Below, piece by piece: positions 44,572 through 53,219 of a stretch of 64,000 nt of DNA (position 1 is its first letter; every line of letters begins with the position of its first letter). This stretch comes from Microbacterium invictum (GTDB taxonomy: Bacteria > Actinomycetota > Actinomycetes > Actinomycetales > Microbacteriaceae): positions 2,914,001 through 2,978,000 of the forward strand of contig NZ_JACIFH010000001.1 in assembly GCF_014197265.1 (NCBI RefSeq). Reading direction: 5' to 3'. The notes under the pieces are model-generated. The model saw nothing but the letters and a program-made list of their open reading frames with translations, had not been told where the DNA came from and searched no databases. The position numbers and the translations under genes are program-made.

Positions 44572-45855
44572 CTATCCGCCGGTGAACACCAGCCACAGCA
44601 GCAGGGCGTTCAGCGCGATGAGGAACACGGATGCCAGGACCCCGGCCGCCGTCGTCACGACGCGGTTGCGGTGGGCGCCGAGCAGGTCGCCTCTTGCGGT
44701 GAGGGCGACCAGCGGGATCAGCGCGAACGGGATGCCGAAAGAAAGCACGACCTGGCTGAGGATGAGCGCGAAGGTCGGGTCCACGCCGATGGCGAGGATG
44801 GCCAGCGCGGGGATCAGCGTGACCAGCCGGCGGGCGAGCATGGGCACCCGGACCATGAGCAGTCCATGCATGATCTCGGCCCCGGCATATGCGCCGACCG
44901 AGGTGCTGGCCAGTCCGCTGGCGAGCAGGCCGACTGCGAACAGCGTCGCGACGACGGGGCCGAGCCCGGACTTGAGGGCTTCGTAGGCGCCCTCGAGGCT
45001 GTCGGTGCCGGGCACTCCGGCGAGATTCGCCGCCGCGAGCAGCAGGATGCAGAGGTTCACGGTTCCCGCGATCGCCATCGCGATGGTGACATCCCATCTG
45101 GTGGCGCGCAGCAGTCGCGTCGTGGAGAACCGCTCTGTCTCCCTTGCCGGAGCCGACCGCGGACGGAACCGGTCGCGCGCCAGCGCACTGTGCGCGTAGA
45201 TCGCGTGCGGCATGATCGTCGCGCCGAGGATGGATGCCGCCAGCAGTACCGAGTCGGCTCCCTCGAAGCGGGGGACGAGCCCGCCGATCACCCCCGCCGG
45301 GTCGGGCGGCGCGAGGAAGACGCCGTACGTGAACCCGATCGCAATGATGGCGACGAGCCCCATGATCACGAACTCGAAGCTGCGTGCCCCGCGCCGCGAC
45401 TGGATCATCAGCAGCACGATCGACACCGCGCCGGTGATCACGCCGCCCCACAGCAGCGGCACGCCGAACAGCAGCCACAGTGCGACCGCGCCGCCGATGA
45501 CCTCGGCCACATCGGTCGCCATCGCGACCAGCTCTGCCTGCACCCAGTACGCGCGCCGCGTCCACCGGTGCTGGAAGCGGCGGCCGAGCGCTTCGGGCAG
45601 GCTCAGCCCGGTGACGATGCCGAGCTTCGCCGACAGGTACTGGATGAGCCATGCCATCACGTTGCCGATGACGACCACCCAGACCAGCAGGTACCCGTAG
45701 CGGGCGCCGGCGGTCATGTTGCTGGCGACGTTGCCGGGGTCGAGATAGGCGACGCCGGCGACGAGGGCAGGGCCGAGCAGCCACGCGATGCGCTTCGCGG
45801 GTGCCGGCGGCGCCGCGCGACCCGGTCCCGCGCCGTCGACAACGGTTTTAGGCAT
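44572..45855 (-). CDS. mntH: Nramp-family divalent metal transporter
   Basis: A 427-residue proton-coupled Mn/Fe importer with 11 hydrophobic segments. The first helix has YLDPGNVASNMTAGARYGY, the D-P-G-N metal-binding motif, and ATIMPHAIYAHSALARDR in helix 6 carries the M-P-H motif. Both motifs are intact, so manganese transport is expected. The ATG at 45855 was preferred to one 6 codons upstream because the latter lies inside the 30-bp operator. mntR follows 9 nt downstream with its own leaderless promoter. Confidence 0.93.
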   Translation of the reverse strand: MPKTVVDGAGPGRAAPPAPAKRIAWLLGPALVAGVAYLDPGNVASNMTAGARYGYLLVWVVVIGNVMAWLIQYLSAKLGIVTGLSLPEALGRRFQHRWTRRAYWVQAELVAMATDVAEVIGGAVALWLLFGVPLLWGGVITGAVSIVLLMIQSRRGARSFEFVIMGLVAIIAIGFTYGVFLAPPDPAGVIGGLVPRFEGADSVLLAASILGATIMPHAIYAHSALARDRFRPRSAPARETERFSTTRLLRATRWDVTIAMAIAGTVNLCILLLAAANLAGVPGTDSLEGAYEALKSGLGPVVATLFAVGLLASGLASTSVGAYAGAEIMHGLLMVRVPMLARRLVTLIPALAILAIGVDPTFALILSQVVLSFGIPFALIPLVALTARGDLLGAHRNRVVTTAAGVLASVFLIALNALLLWLVFTGG

Positions 45856-45870
45856 GTCGAAACCATAGCG

Positions 45871-45900
45871 CACAATATTTCGGTATGCCGAAATATTGTG
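45871..45900. promoter_or_regulatory. 30-bp perfect palindrome, probable MntR operator
   Basis: Two perfect 13-bp arms (CACAATATTTCGG and CCGAAATATTGTG) flank a TATG centre. The A/T-rich dyad stands out from its GC-rich surroundings and ends 15 bp before the mntH start codon. DtxR/MntR repressors bind dyads of this kind with the core TTTCGG-N4-CCGAAA. Confidence 0.8.
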
Positions 45901-46067
45901 TCTGAGTCGAATCGTTGTCGCGTGTTGCCGCCTCCGACGTCGTAAGGCGACCAGAAGCGACCCTCATTCGTGAGACGCGGTCCTTGGGGCGCGCGATTGC
46001 CCAGGACTGCAGGTCACCCGCGATGACGTCAGCCCGAGGGTGATGGGTACCGGGGTAGCCTGTCCCG

Positions 46068-46724
46068 GTGACCGACACCGCGCCCGAGAGCCCCGAGGTG
46101 ATCACCGAGCGCGAACCCGAACTCCCCGTCGGCGTCGGCCCGTGGCCCGGCGGCGCCGACGAGTGGCCCGCCGACTCCCGCTACGACCCCGAACTGCTCG
46201 CGCACGGCGACCGCCGCAATGTCATCGACCGCTACCGGTACTGGACCATGGCCGCGATCGTGGCCGACCTCGATGAGCACCGGCATCCGTTCCATGTCGC
46301 GATCGAGAACTGGCAGCACGACATGAACATCGGCTCGATCGTCCGCAGCGCGAACGCGTTCGGCGCAGCCGAGGTGCACATCATCGGCAAGCGCCGCTGG
46401 AACCGCCGTGGCGCGATGGTCACCGACCGCTACCAGCACGTCCGCCACCACGAAGACGTCGCGGCGTTCACCGCATGGGCGATGGATGCCGGCATCCCCG
46501 TCCTCGCGATCGACAACGTCGACGGGTCGGTGCCGGTCGACCGTGCCGACCTGCCTCAGCGCTGCGTGCTGCTGTTCGGCCAGGAGGGTCCGGGGCTGTC
46601 CCCCGAGGCGGTGGCGGCAGCGGATGCCGTGGTCGAGATCACCCAGTACGGCTCGACCCGCTCGATCAACGCGAGCGCCGCCGCGGCGGTCGTCATGTAC
46701 GAGTGGTGCCGCCGCTGGGCGTAG
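46068..46724 (+). CDS. SpoU-family RNA 2'-O-methyltransferase
   Basis: A 218-residue SPOUT methyltransferase. The N-terminal 60 residues are polar; the SPOUT domain has NWQHDMNIGSIVRSANAFGA (motif 1 with N-I-G-S-I-x-R), VLLFGQEGPGLS (motif 2) and ITQYGSTRSINASAAAAVVM (motif 3, the knot that binds S-adenosylmethionine). It methylates rRNA or tRNA ribose. The GTG at 46068 follows a TAGCCT -10 box by 6 nt (leaderless). The exact nucleotide target is not evident. Confidence 0.9.
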   Translation: MTDTAPESPEVITEREPELPVGVGPWPGGADEWPADSRYDPELLAHGDRRNVIDRYRYWTMAAIVADLDEHRHPFHVAIENWQHDMNIGSIVRSANAFGAAEVHIIGKRRWNRRGAMVTDRYQHVRHHEDVAAFTAWAMDAGIPVLAIDNVDGSVPVDRADLPQRCVLLFGQEGPGLSPEAVAAADAVVEITQYGSTRSINASAAAAVVMYEWCRRWA

Positions 46725-46828
46725 CCCGTCCGGCCGTGCCGCGCAACGACCGACGGTCCTCGGCGCACGATGCGCGCTCAGCCGCGGTCGATGCCGAATG
46801 TGTGCTCGACCAGCGCCTGGGAGGCTGC

Positions 46829-48148
46829 CTACACCCCGACGCGCAGCCACTGCGGCCGGCGCACCCGCCAGCCCAGGGTCGCCAGGCGCGCGAGCATGTA
46901 CACGCCGAAGAAGCAGACCGCCAGCCACGCCAGCCCCGCCGCACCCGTCGGTGCGACCGCCGCCAGGATCAGCAGTGCCGGAATGTACGGCACGAGGTTG
47001 AGCACGCCGGCGATCGCGAGAAACTTCGCGTCGCCCGCGCCGATCAGCACGCCGTCGAGCACGAACACGATGCCGCACACCGGCTGCGCCACCGCCAGGA
47101 CGATCAGGGCCGGCTGGATGAGCGCCGCCAGTTCGGCATCGCCGGTGAACAGCAGCCCGATCAGGCCCGAGAACCCGCCGATCAGCACGCCGATGATCAC
47201 CCCGAACCACACGCCCCACGCCATCGTGCGCCCCACCACCCGCCGCACGAACGGCTCGTCGCCGGCGCCGAGCCCGCGCCCGATGAGCGCCTGCGCCGCG
47301 ATCGCCAGCGCGTCGAGAGCGAACGCGGCGGTCGAGAACATGGTGAAGGCGACCTGCCAGCCGGCCAGCTCGGCGGTGCCGAGGCCGGTGGCGACCCCGA
47401 CGGTGGCCAGCAGCGCCGCGCGCAGCGACAGCGTCCGCAGGAACAGCCAGCCCCCGGCCCGGGCAGACCCGCGCATGCCCGCCCGCTGCGGGCGGATGGA
47501 TGCCGTGTGCCGGCGCGCCAGACGTGCCACCACCAGTGCGTAGGCGCCGACCATGCCCCACTGGGCGATGATCGTGCCGGCGGCCGAGCCCGCGATGCCC
47601 CACCCGAACCCGTAGATGAACAGCCAGTTCAGCAGCGCATTCGCGCCGAAACCGAGCCCCGCGATCCACAGCGGGGTCACCGTGTCCTGCATGCCGCGCA
47701 GCAGCCCGGTCGCGGCGAACACGATGAGCATCGCGGGCAGACCCCACATCGACAGCCCGAGATAGATCTCCGCCTGCTCGGCGACCGCGGCATCCGCGCC
47801 GAACATGCCCACCAGCACCGGGGTGGCGAACCATCCGGCGACGGCGAGCACCGCGCCGAGCCCGAGCGCCAGCCACAGCCCGTCGATGCCCGCGCTGACC
47901 GCATCGCCGTGGTGGCCCGCGCCGAACCGGCGCGCGACGGCGGGCGTGGTCGAGTACGCCAGGAACACCATCAGCCCGACGATCGTCTGCAGCACGGCCG
48001 AGGCGATGCCGAGGCCGGCAAGCGGCACGACGCCGAGGTGGCCGACCAGCGCGGCGTCGACGATGAGGAACATCGGCTCGGCGATCAGCGCGCCCAGCGC
48101 CGGGACGGCCAGCCGCAGGATCTCGCGGTTGAGGGTCGACACGGGCAT
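46829..48148 (-). CDS. MATE-family efflux transporter (DinF type)
   Basis: A 439-residue membrane protein with 12 helices in two similar halves. ILRLAVPALGALIAEPMFLIVDAALVG is the family opening, and ATGLLRGMQDTVTPLWIAG is the conserved loop before the second half of the first bundle. It should exchange organic cations or drugs for protons or sodium. TAGGCT lies 6 nt before the ATG, a leaderless start. It is divergent from the lipase gene. Confidence 0.93.
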   Translation of the reverse strand: MPVSTLNREILRLAVPALGALIAEPMFLIVDAALVGHLGVVPLAGLGIASAVLQTIVGLMVFLAYSTTPAVARRFGAGHHGDAVSAGIDGLWLALGLGAVLAVAGWFATPVLVGMFGADAAVAEQAEIYLGLSMWGLPAMLIVFAATGLLRGMQDTVTPLWIAGLGFGANALLNWLFIYGFGWGIAGSAAGTIIAQWGMVGAYALVVARLARRHTASIRPQRAGMRGSARAGGWLFLRTLSLRAALLATVGVATGLGTAELAGWQVAFTMFSTAAFALDALAIAAQALIGRGLGAGDEPFVRRVVGRTMAWGVWFGVIIGVLIGGFSGLIGLLFTGDAELAALIQPALIVLAVAQPVCGIVFVLDGVLIGAGDAKFLAIAGVLNLVPYIPALLILAAVAPTGAAGLAWLAVCFFGVYMLARLATLGWRVRRPQWLRVGV

Positions 48149-48263
48149 CCCCCGAGCCTACGGCGCACCGGGGACCGCAGACGGGTGGGACCCCCGCCGC
48201 GGGTGGAGCGCGGTGCACCCGGCACGTACTGTGGTTCGGGCGCAGAGCAGGGAGGTGGCACGG

Positions 48264-50051
48264 ATGCGGGTACTCGAACGGCTGCCGCTGTGGCGCCTGC
48301 ACTCGCGCATGCCGCTGTGGCTGCGCATCGCCATCGCCGCCGTGTCGATCGGCCTCGGCGCGGTCATCATCATCCGGCCGACCACCGCGCTGGATGTCCT
48401 GGCCCTGCTGCTGGGCGGGGGCATGGTGCTCACCGGCATCCTGGAGCTCACCGGCCGCACCGACGACGACGAGCGGCCGCGCTGGCGCTCGGCGATCGGC
48501 GTCGCGTGGCTCGTCGCGGGTGCCTTCATCCTGTTCTGGCCCGGACTGACCGTGCGCCTGGTCGCCGTCCTGGTCGGGCTGCTGCTCATGTTCAACGGCG
48601 GCGTGGGAGTCGTCTCCGCCTTCCGGCGGGGGCGCACGTGGGACCAGCGGGTGTCGGATGCCGCGTTCGGCGCCTCCGGCATCCTGTTCGGCATCTTCGC
48701 TCTGGGCTGGCCCGACATCACCCTGCTGGTGGTCGCGGTCGTCTTCGGTGCGTGGCTGATCATGCGCGGTTCCGCGGGCCTGTGGAACGCGCTGCGTCGG
48801 CGCCGCGCACACACCCCCGAAGATGCACCCGATCCGCCGTGGCGCCGGTGGGGGCGCACCGCCCTCGCGATCGGGGCGGTCGCGCTGGCGGTCGCGACGG
48901 TGCTCGTCACCTCGCCGCTGCGCGAGGCGTCGACGGTCATCGACGCGTTCTACGCCGCACCCCGTGACACGCCGTCCGAGCCCGGCAGGCTCGTGCGGGC
49001 CGAGCCGTTCACCCGCGACATCCCCGCCAACGCGCAGGGGTGGCGGATCCTCTACACGACCACCGGCGTCGACGGGGAGAACCGTGTGGCCAGCGCACTC
49101 GTGGTCGTGCCGCTCGAGGGCGACGGACGCTGGCCCGTGATCGACTGGAACCACGGCACCACCGGATACGCCCAGCACTGCGCGCCCTCTCTCCAGGAGC
49201 GGCCGCTGTGGTCGGGCGCGATGTACCTCACGCGCCAGGTCATCAACGAGGGCTGGGCGATCGTCGCCACCGACTACATCGGCCTCGGCACCGCGGGCCC
49301 GCACCCCTACCTGATCGGCCCCCCGAGCGCCTCGGCGTCGCTGGACGCCGTGCGCGCCGCGCGCGAGCTCGACGACGCCGACCTCGGCGCGAGCACCGTG
49401 GTGTGGGGCCATTCGCAGGGCGGGGGAGCGGCCCTGTGGACCGGATCCATGGCGCGGTCCTACGCCGCTGAGGTCTGGGTGCGCGGCGTCGCGGCCCTCG
49501 CACCGGCCAGCGACCCCCTCACTCTGGTCGACGGGGTCTCGGCCATCACCGGCGGCAGCATCTTCGCCTCGTTCGCCTTCGAATCGTTCGAGTCGATCTA
49601 CCCCGATGTGACCGCACGACGCTACATCCGCCCCGGCGCGCAGCCGATCGTCGAGGCGATGGCCGCGCGCTGTCTGTCCGACCCGGGCACCGTGGTCTCG
49701 GTCCTTGCCGCCCTCGGGATGAGCCGCGACCCGGTGATCTTCGCCGCCGACCCCACCGTCGGCACCCTCGCACGGCACCTGCGCACCAACATCGCCCCGC
49801 TGACGACGACCGCCCCACTGCTGATCGCGCAGGGCACCTCCGACAGCATCATCGACCCGGCCAGCCAGGACGCGTTCGTCGCGCGACTCTGCGACGCGGG
49901 CACACCCGTCGACTACCGCACCTACGCCGGCATGGAGCACACCGCGCTGGTCGAACGACCCTCGCCCTTGACCGAGGAGCTGTTCGAGTGGACGCGCGCC
50001 CGGTTCGCCGGGGAGCCGTACCCGACCGAGTGCACCAGGTCCGACCGGTGA
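48264..50051 (+). CDS. DUF308 membrane domain fused to a secretory-lipase-type hydrolase
   Basis: A 595-residue fusion. Residues 20-175 hold six short transmembrane helices of the HdeD/DUF308 type (IAIAAVSIGLGAVIIIRPTT, then GLTVRLVAVLVGLLLMFNGG). After a polar Arg-rich stretch, one more helix (about 195-213) leads into an alpha/beta-hydrolase of the LIP (PF03583) lipase family, with GHSQGG and nucleophile Ser384, and a late His in YAGMEHTAL. The enzyme domain is probably outside the membrane, tethered. GGAGGTGG lies about 9 nt before the ATG. The natural ester is unknown; the domain pairing is uncommon. Confidence 0.88.
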   Translation: MRVLERLPLWRLHSRMPLWLRIAIAAVSIGLGAVIIIRPTTALDVLALLLGGGMVLTGILELTGRTDDDERPRWRSAIGVAWLVAGAFILFWPGLTVRLVAVLVGLLLMFNGGVGVVSAFRRGRTWDQRVSDAAFGASGILFGIFALGWPDITLLVVAVVFGAWLIMRGSAGLWNALRRRRAHTPEDAPDPPWRRWGRTALAIGAVALAVATVLVTSPLREASTVIDAFYAAPRDTPSEPGRLVRAEPFTRDIPANAQGWRILYTTTGVDGENRVASALVVVPLEGDGRWPVIDWNHGTTGYAQHCAPSLQERPLWSGAMYLTRQVINEGWAIVATDYIGLGTAGPHPYLIGPPSASASLDAVRAARELDDADLGASTVVWGHSQGGGAALWTGSMARSYAAEVWVRGVAALAPASDPLTLVDGVSAITGGSIFASFAFESFESIYPDVTARRYIRPGAQPIVEAMAARCLSDPGTVVSVLAALGMSRDPVIFAADPTVGTLARHLRTNIAPLTTTAPLLIAQGTSDSIIDPASQDAFVARLCDAGTPVDYRTYAGMEHTALVERPSPLTEELFEWTRARFAGEPYPTECTRSDR

Positions 50052-50080
50052 CCCCGCCCGGACGCCATATCCTTGAGGGC

Positions 50081-52060
50081 ATGACCGAGAACCCCCTCCG
50101 CTCGGGTATCGCGATCGACGAGCTCAGCGAGACGATCCGCCCCCAGGACGACCTGTTCCGCTACGTCAACGGCGCGTGGCTGGACCGCACCGACATCCCC
50201 GAGGACAAGGCCCGCTGGGGATCGTTCCACCTCATCGCCGAGCGGGCGGAGAAAGACGTCCACGGCATCATCGAGGAGGCGACGACGGCCGAGCCCGGCA
50301 CCGAGGCCCGCAAGATCGGCGACCTGTTCGCCGGCTTCATGGACATCGAGCGCATCGACGGGCTCGGCGCCGAGCCCATCCGGGCCCAGCTCGACCGGGT
50401 CGGCGAGATCACCGGCATCCCGGACCTGCTTCGCGCGGTCGGAGAACTCGAACGCGAAGGGGTCGGCGGGTTCGTCGGCCTGTTCATCGAGCCGGATCCG
50501 GGCAATCCGCAGCGCTACGTCGTGTTCTTCGAGCAGAGCGGCCTGTCGCTGCCCGACGAGAGCTACTACCGGCTCGAGAACTTCGAGCAGACCCGCACCG
50601 CCTTCCGCGGCTACGTGCGGACGATGTTCGAACTCGCCGGGTTCGACGACGCCGAGGCCCAGGCCGACCTCGTCGCCGCGCTCGAGACCGAGCTCGCCAC
50701 GCACCACTGGGACAACGTGCGCAGCCGCGACGCGGTCGCCACCTACAACCTGACGTCCTGGGATGCCGTGGTCGAGGCAGTCGGCGTCGATCTGGCCGAC
50801 TGGCGTGAAGCGGTCGCCCCGGGGCACACCGACGCGCTCGCCGAGATCAACGTGCGTCAGCCGAGCTTCCTGACCGGCCTCGGAACCCTGCTGACAGAAG
50901 ACCGGCTCGACCAGTGGCGGGCCTGGCTGCGGCTGAAGGTCATCCGCGCGTCCGCGCCGTTCCTGTCGAGCGACTTCGTCGACGCGAACTTCGCCTTCTA
51001 CGGCACCGAGCTGACCGGCGTCCCGGTCAACCGCGAGCGCTGGAAGCGCGGCGTGAGCCTGGTCGAAGCCGCGATGGGCGAGGCCGTGGGCCACGTCTAC
51101 GTCGAGCGTCACTTCCCGCCGCAGGCGAAGGAGGAGATGGACGAGCTGGTCGCGAACCTCATCGAGGCGTACCGGCAGTCGATCTCGCAGCTCGAGTGGA
51201 TGACGCCGGCCACCCGCGAGCGGGCCCTCGCCAAGCTCGAGGCGTTCACCCCCAAGGTCGGCTACCCGGTGAAATGGAAGGACTACTCGGCGCTCGAGAT
51301 CGACGGCGACGACCTCATCGGCAACGTGCGCCGCGCGAACGCGTGGGAGCACGACCGACAGCTTGCCAAGCTCGGCCAGCCGATCGACCGCGACGAGTGG
51401 TACATGACGCCGCAGACCGTCAACGCCTACTACAACCCGCTCATGAACGAGATCGTGTTCCCGGCCGCGATCCTGCAGTTCCCCTTCTTCGAGTTGGATC
51501 GGGATGCCGCGGCCAACTACGGCGGCATCGGCGCGGTCATCGGGCACGAGATCGGGCACGGCTTCGACGACCAGGGCAGTGCGTACGACGGCACCGGCGC
51601 CCTCAACGACTGGTGGACCGACGACGACCGTGAGGCGTTCTCGTCCCGCACGGCGGCGCTCATCGCGCAGTACGACGAGCTCAGCCCGCGCGAGCTGGGC
51701 GACGAGCACACCGTCAACGGCGCACTCACGATCGGCGAGAACATCGGCGACCTCGGCGGCCTCGGCATCGCGATCAAGGCGTACCGCCTCCATCTGGAGG
51801 CCAACGGCGAGACCGGTGACGGGCCCGTGATCGACGGGCACTCCGGCATCCAGCGCCTGCTGCTGAGCTGGGCGCAGATCTGGCAGCAGAAGGGGCGGGA
51901 TGCCGAGACCATCCGTCTGCTGACCATCGACCCGCACGCGCCGAACGAGTTCCGCTGCAACCAGATCGTGCGCAACGTCGACGAGTTCTACCGGGCTTTC
52001 GATGTCACCGCGGGCGACGAGCTCTGGCTCGACGCCGAACAGCGCGTCACGATCTGGTGA
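50081..52060 (+). CDS. M13-family zinc metallopeptidase (neprilysin/PepO-like)
   Basis: A 659-residue endopeptidase. The zinc motif HEIGH is at 489-493 (His489, catalytic Glu490, His493) and the third ligand is Glu553 in GENIGDLGG. The N-terminal RPQDDLFRYVNGAWL block and the C-terminal half with FRCNQIVRNVDEFYRAFDV and then W as final residue are typical. No signal peptide is present, so it acts inside the cell on oligopeptides. TATCCT lies 7 nt before the ATG. The next gene starts within its stop codon. Confidence 0.94.
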   Translation: MTENPLRSGIAIDELSETIRPQDDLFRYVNGAWLDRTDIPEDKARWGSFHLIAERAEKDVHGIIEEATTAEPGTEARKIGDLFAGFMDIERIDGLGAEPIRAQLDRVGEITGIPDLLRAVGELEREGVGGFVGLFIEPDPGNPQRYVVFFEQSGLSLPDESYYRLENFEQTRTAFRGYVRTMFELAGFDDAEAQADLVAALETELATHHWDNVRSRDAVATYNLTSWDAVVEAVGVDLADWREAVAPGHTDALAEINVRQPSFLTGLGTLLTEDRLDQWRAWLRLKVIRASAPFLSSDFVDANFAFYGTELTGVPVNRERWKRGVSLVEAAMGEAVGHVYVERHFPPQAKEEMDELVANLIEAYRQSISQLEWMTPATRERALAKLEAFTPKVGYPVKWKDYSALEIDGDDLIGNVRRANAWEHDRQLAKLGQPIDRDEWYMTPQTVNAYYNPLMNEIVFPAAILQFPFFELDRDAAANYGGIGAVIGHEIGHGFDDQGSAYDGTGALNDWWTDDDREAFSSRTAALIAQYDELSPRELGDEHTVNGALTIGENIGDLGGLGIAIKAYRLHLEANGETGDGPVIDGHSGIQRLLLSWAQIWQQKGRDAETIRLLTIDPHAPNEFRCNQIVRNVDEFYRAFDVTAGDELWLDAEQRVTIW

Positions 52061-53094
52061 CCGAGGGCGGAGCGGCCGATCCCGGCGCGCGGCGCCGCAG
52101 TTCGGCGCGCGCCGCGGATGGGGCTGCGCCCGCCAGCACCTCGGGGACCGATGCCGACGGGATGGCTGTCAGCACCCGCCGCGCCCCCGTCCGGGACGCC
52201 GACATGCAGAGGCTGCGCGGCAACACGAGGTCGAGCCTGCGTCGCCCGCGCGGACCGGCGGCATCGGGCCGGTCGTTCGACGCGACCCTGCACGCGCTGC
52301 ACGAGCTGGCGACCTCGGGCGCGAAGGTGTCGGTGCGGGTCACCGATCTCGACCGCGACACCGTGGTGTTCTCGGGCGACGAGCACCAGCTGCTGCCGGT
52401 GGGCGGCATCGGCCTGGTCCCGCTGCTGATCGAGGTCGCGGCGGCGTTCGAGTCCGGCACCGTCGATCCGTTCGAGATCGTGGAGCGGACCAGGGTCGAG
52501 CCGGTGGGCATCGCCGGAGTCTGGCAGCACCTCAAAGCACCCGCGCTGCCGCTGTGTGATCTCGCGGTCCTCGTCGCCGCCACCGGCGACGCGCTCGCGG
52601 CCAACCTGCTGCTGGAGCGAGTCGGGCTCGAGGCGGTGCGACGCCGGATCGAGTCGCTCGGCTTCGCGCACGTCGCCCTGCTCGACGGCTTCCGCGACAC
52701 GCGTGGGCCCGATGACGCACCTCAGGTCGCGCTCGGCTCGGCCGGCGAGCTGGCGGCCGTGTTCGCGGCCCTCGTCAATTCGAAGCTGGTGTCGCCCGCG
52801 GTCAGCGCCCAGGTCGCCGAGTGGCTGAGCCTCAACCACGACCTTTCGCTCGTGGCATCCGTCACCGGACTCGATCCCTTCTCCCACGACGACGACCGCC
52901 ACGACCTGCTGTTCATCAACAAGACCGGGCGCGCCGACGGGGTGCGGGCCGAAGCAGGGGTGCTCGCAGGGCCCCGCGCGGGCGTCGCCTACGCACTGCT
53001 GGTCGGGTTCGACGACCTGTCGATCGCGCACCGGCTGCGCGTGCACGAGGCGTTCCGCACGTTCGGCGTCGACCTCATGGACCACGTGTTCTGA
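52057..53094 (+). CDS. Beta-lactamase-fold protein with a lost S-x-x-K motif
   Basis: A 345-residue protein of the class A beta-lactamase fold (PF13354-like). The first 65 residues are low-complexity Arg/Ala/Ser. Where the fold should carry S-x-x-K, it reads P-V-G-G-I-G-L-V-P: the serine position is Gly117 and the lysine Leu120. The SDN-like region reads ATGDALAANLLL, while the KTG box is kept (Lys289-Gly291). It therefore cannot act as a serine hydrolase by the usual mechanism; a binding role is possible. The GTG start overlaps the M13 peptidase stop by 4 nt, so both are made together. Confidence 0.8.
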   Translation: MTEGGAADPGARRRSSARAADGAAPASTSGTDADGMAVSTRRAPVRDADMQRLRGNTRSSLRRPRGPAASGRSFDATLHALHELATSGAKVSVRVTDLDRDTVVFSGDEHQLLPVGGIGLVPLLIEVAAAFESGTVDPFEIVERTRVEPVGIAGVWQHLKAPALPLCDLAVLVAATGDALAANLLLERVGLEAVRRRIESLGFAHVALLDGFRDTRGPDDAPQVALGSAGELAAVFAALVNSKLVSPAVSAQVAEWLSLNHDLSLVASVTGLDPFSHDDDRHDLLFINKTGRADGVRAEAGVLAGPRAGVAYALLVGFDDLSIAHRLRVHEAFRTFGVDLMDHVF

Positions 53095-53219
53095 CGTGGC
53101 GTGCGCGCACAGCGCGCGGCCGACGGAGCCGGTTCACGACAGCCGCCTCGCGACAGCCGATCGTGTCGCCTGGTGACATCGAGCCGGGGCCTGCCGGTGT
53201 GCGGGCGTAGGCTCGACGC

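Noticed and set aside
46725..46828. On the minus strand after the MATE stop codon, 16 codons read ASQALVEHTFGIDRG and then stop, resembling the tail of a protein.
   Set aside because: Only 16 residues, no start, no recognisable family; probably chance or an unidentifiable relic.
46029..49940. A minus-strand open frame of about 1,300 codons over the lipase, MATE and methyltransferase genes.
   Set aside because: It runs through real genes on both strands with low-complexity translation; a by-product of high GC.
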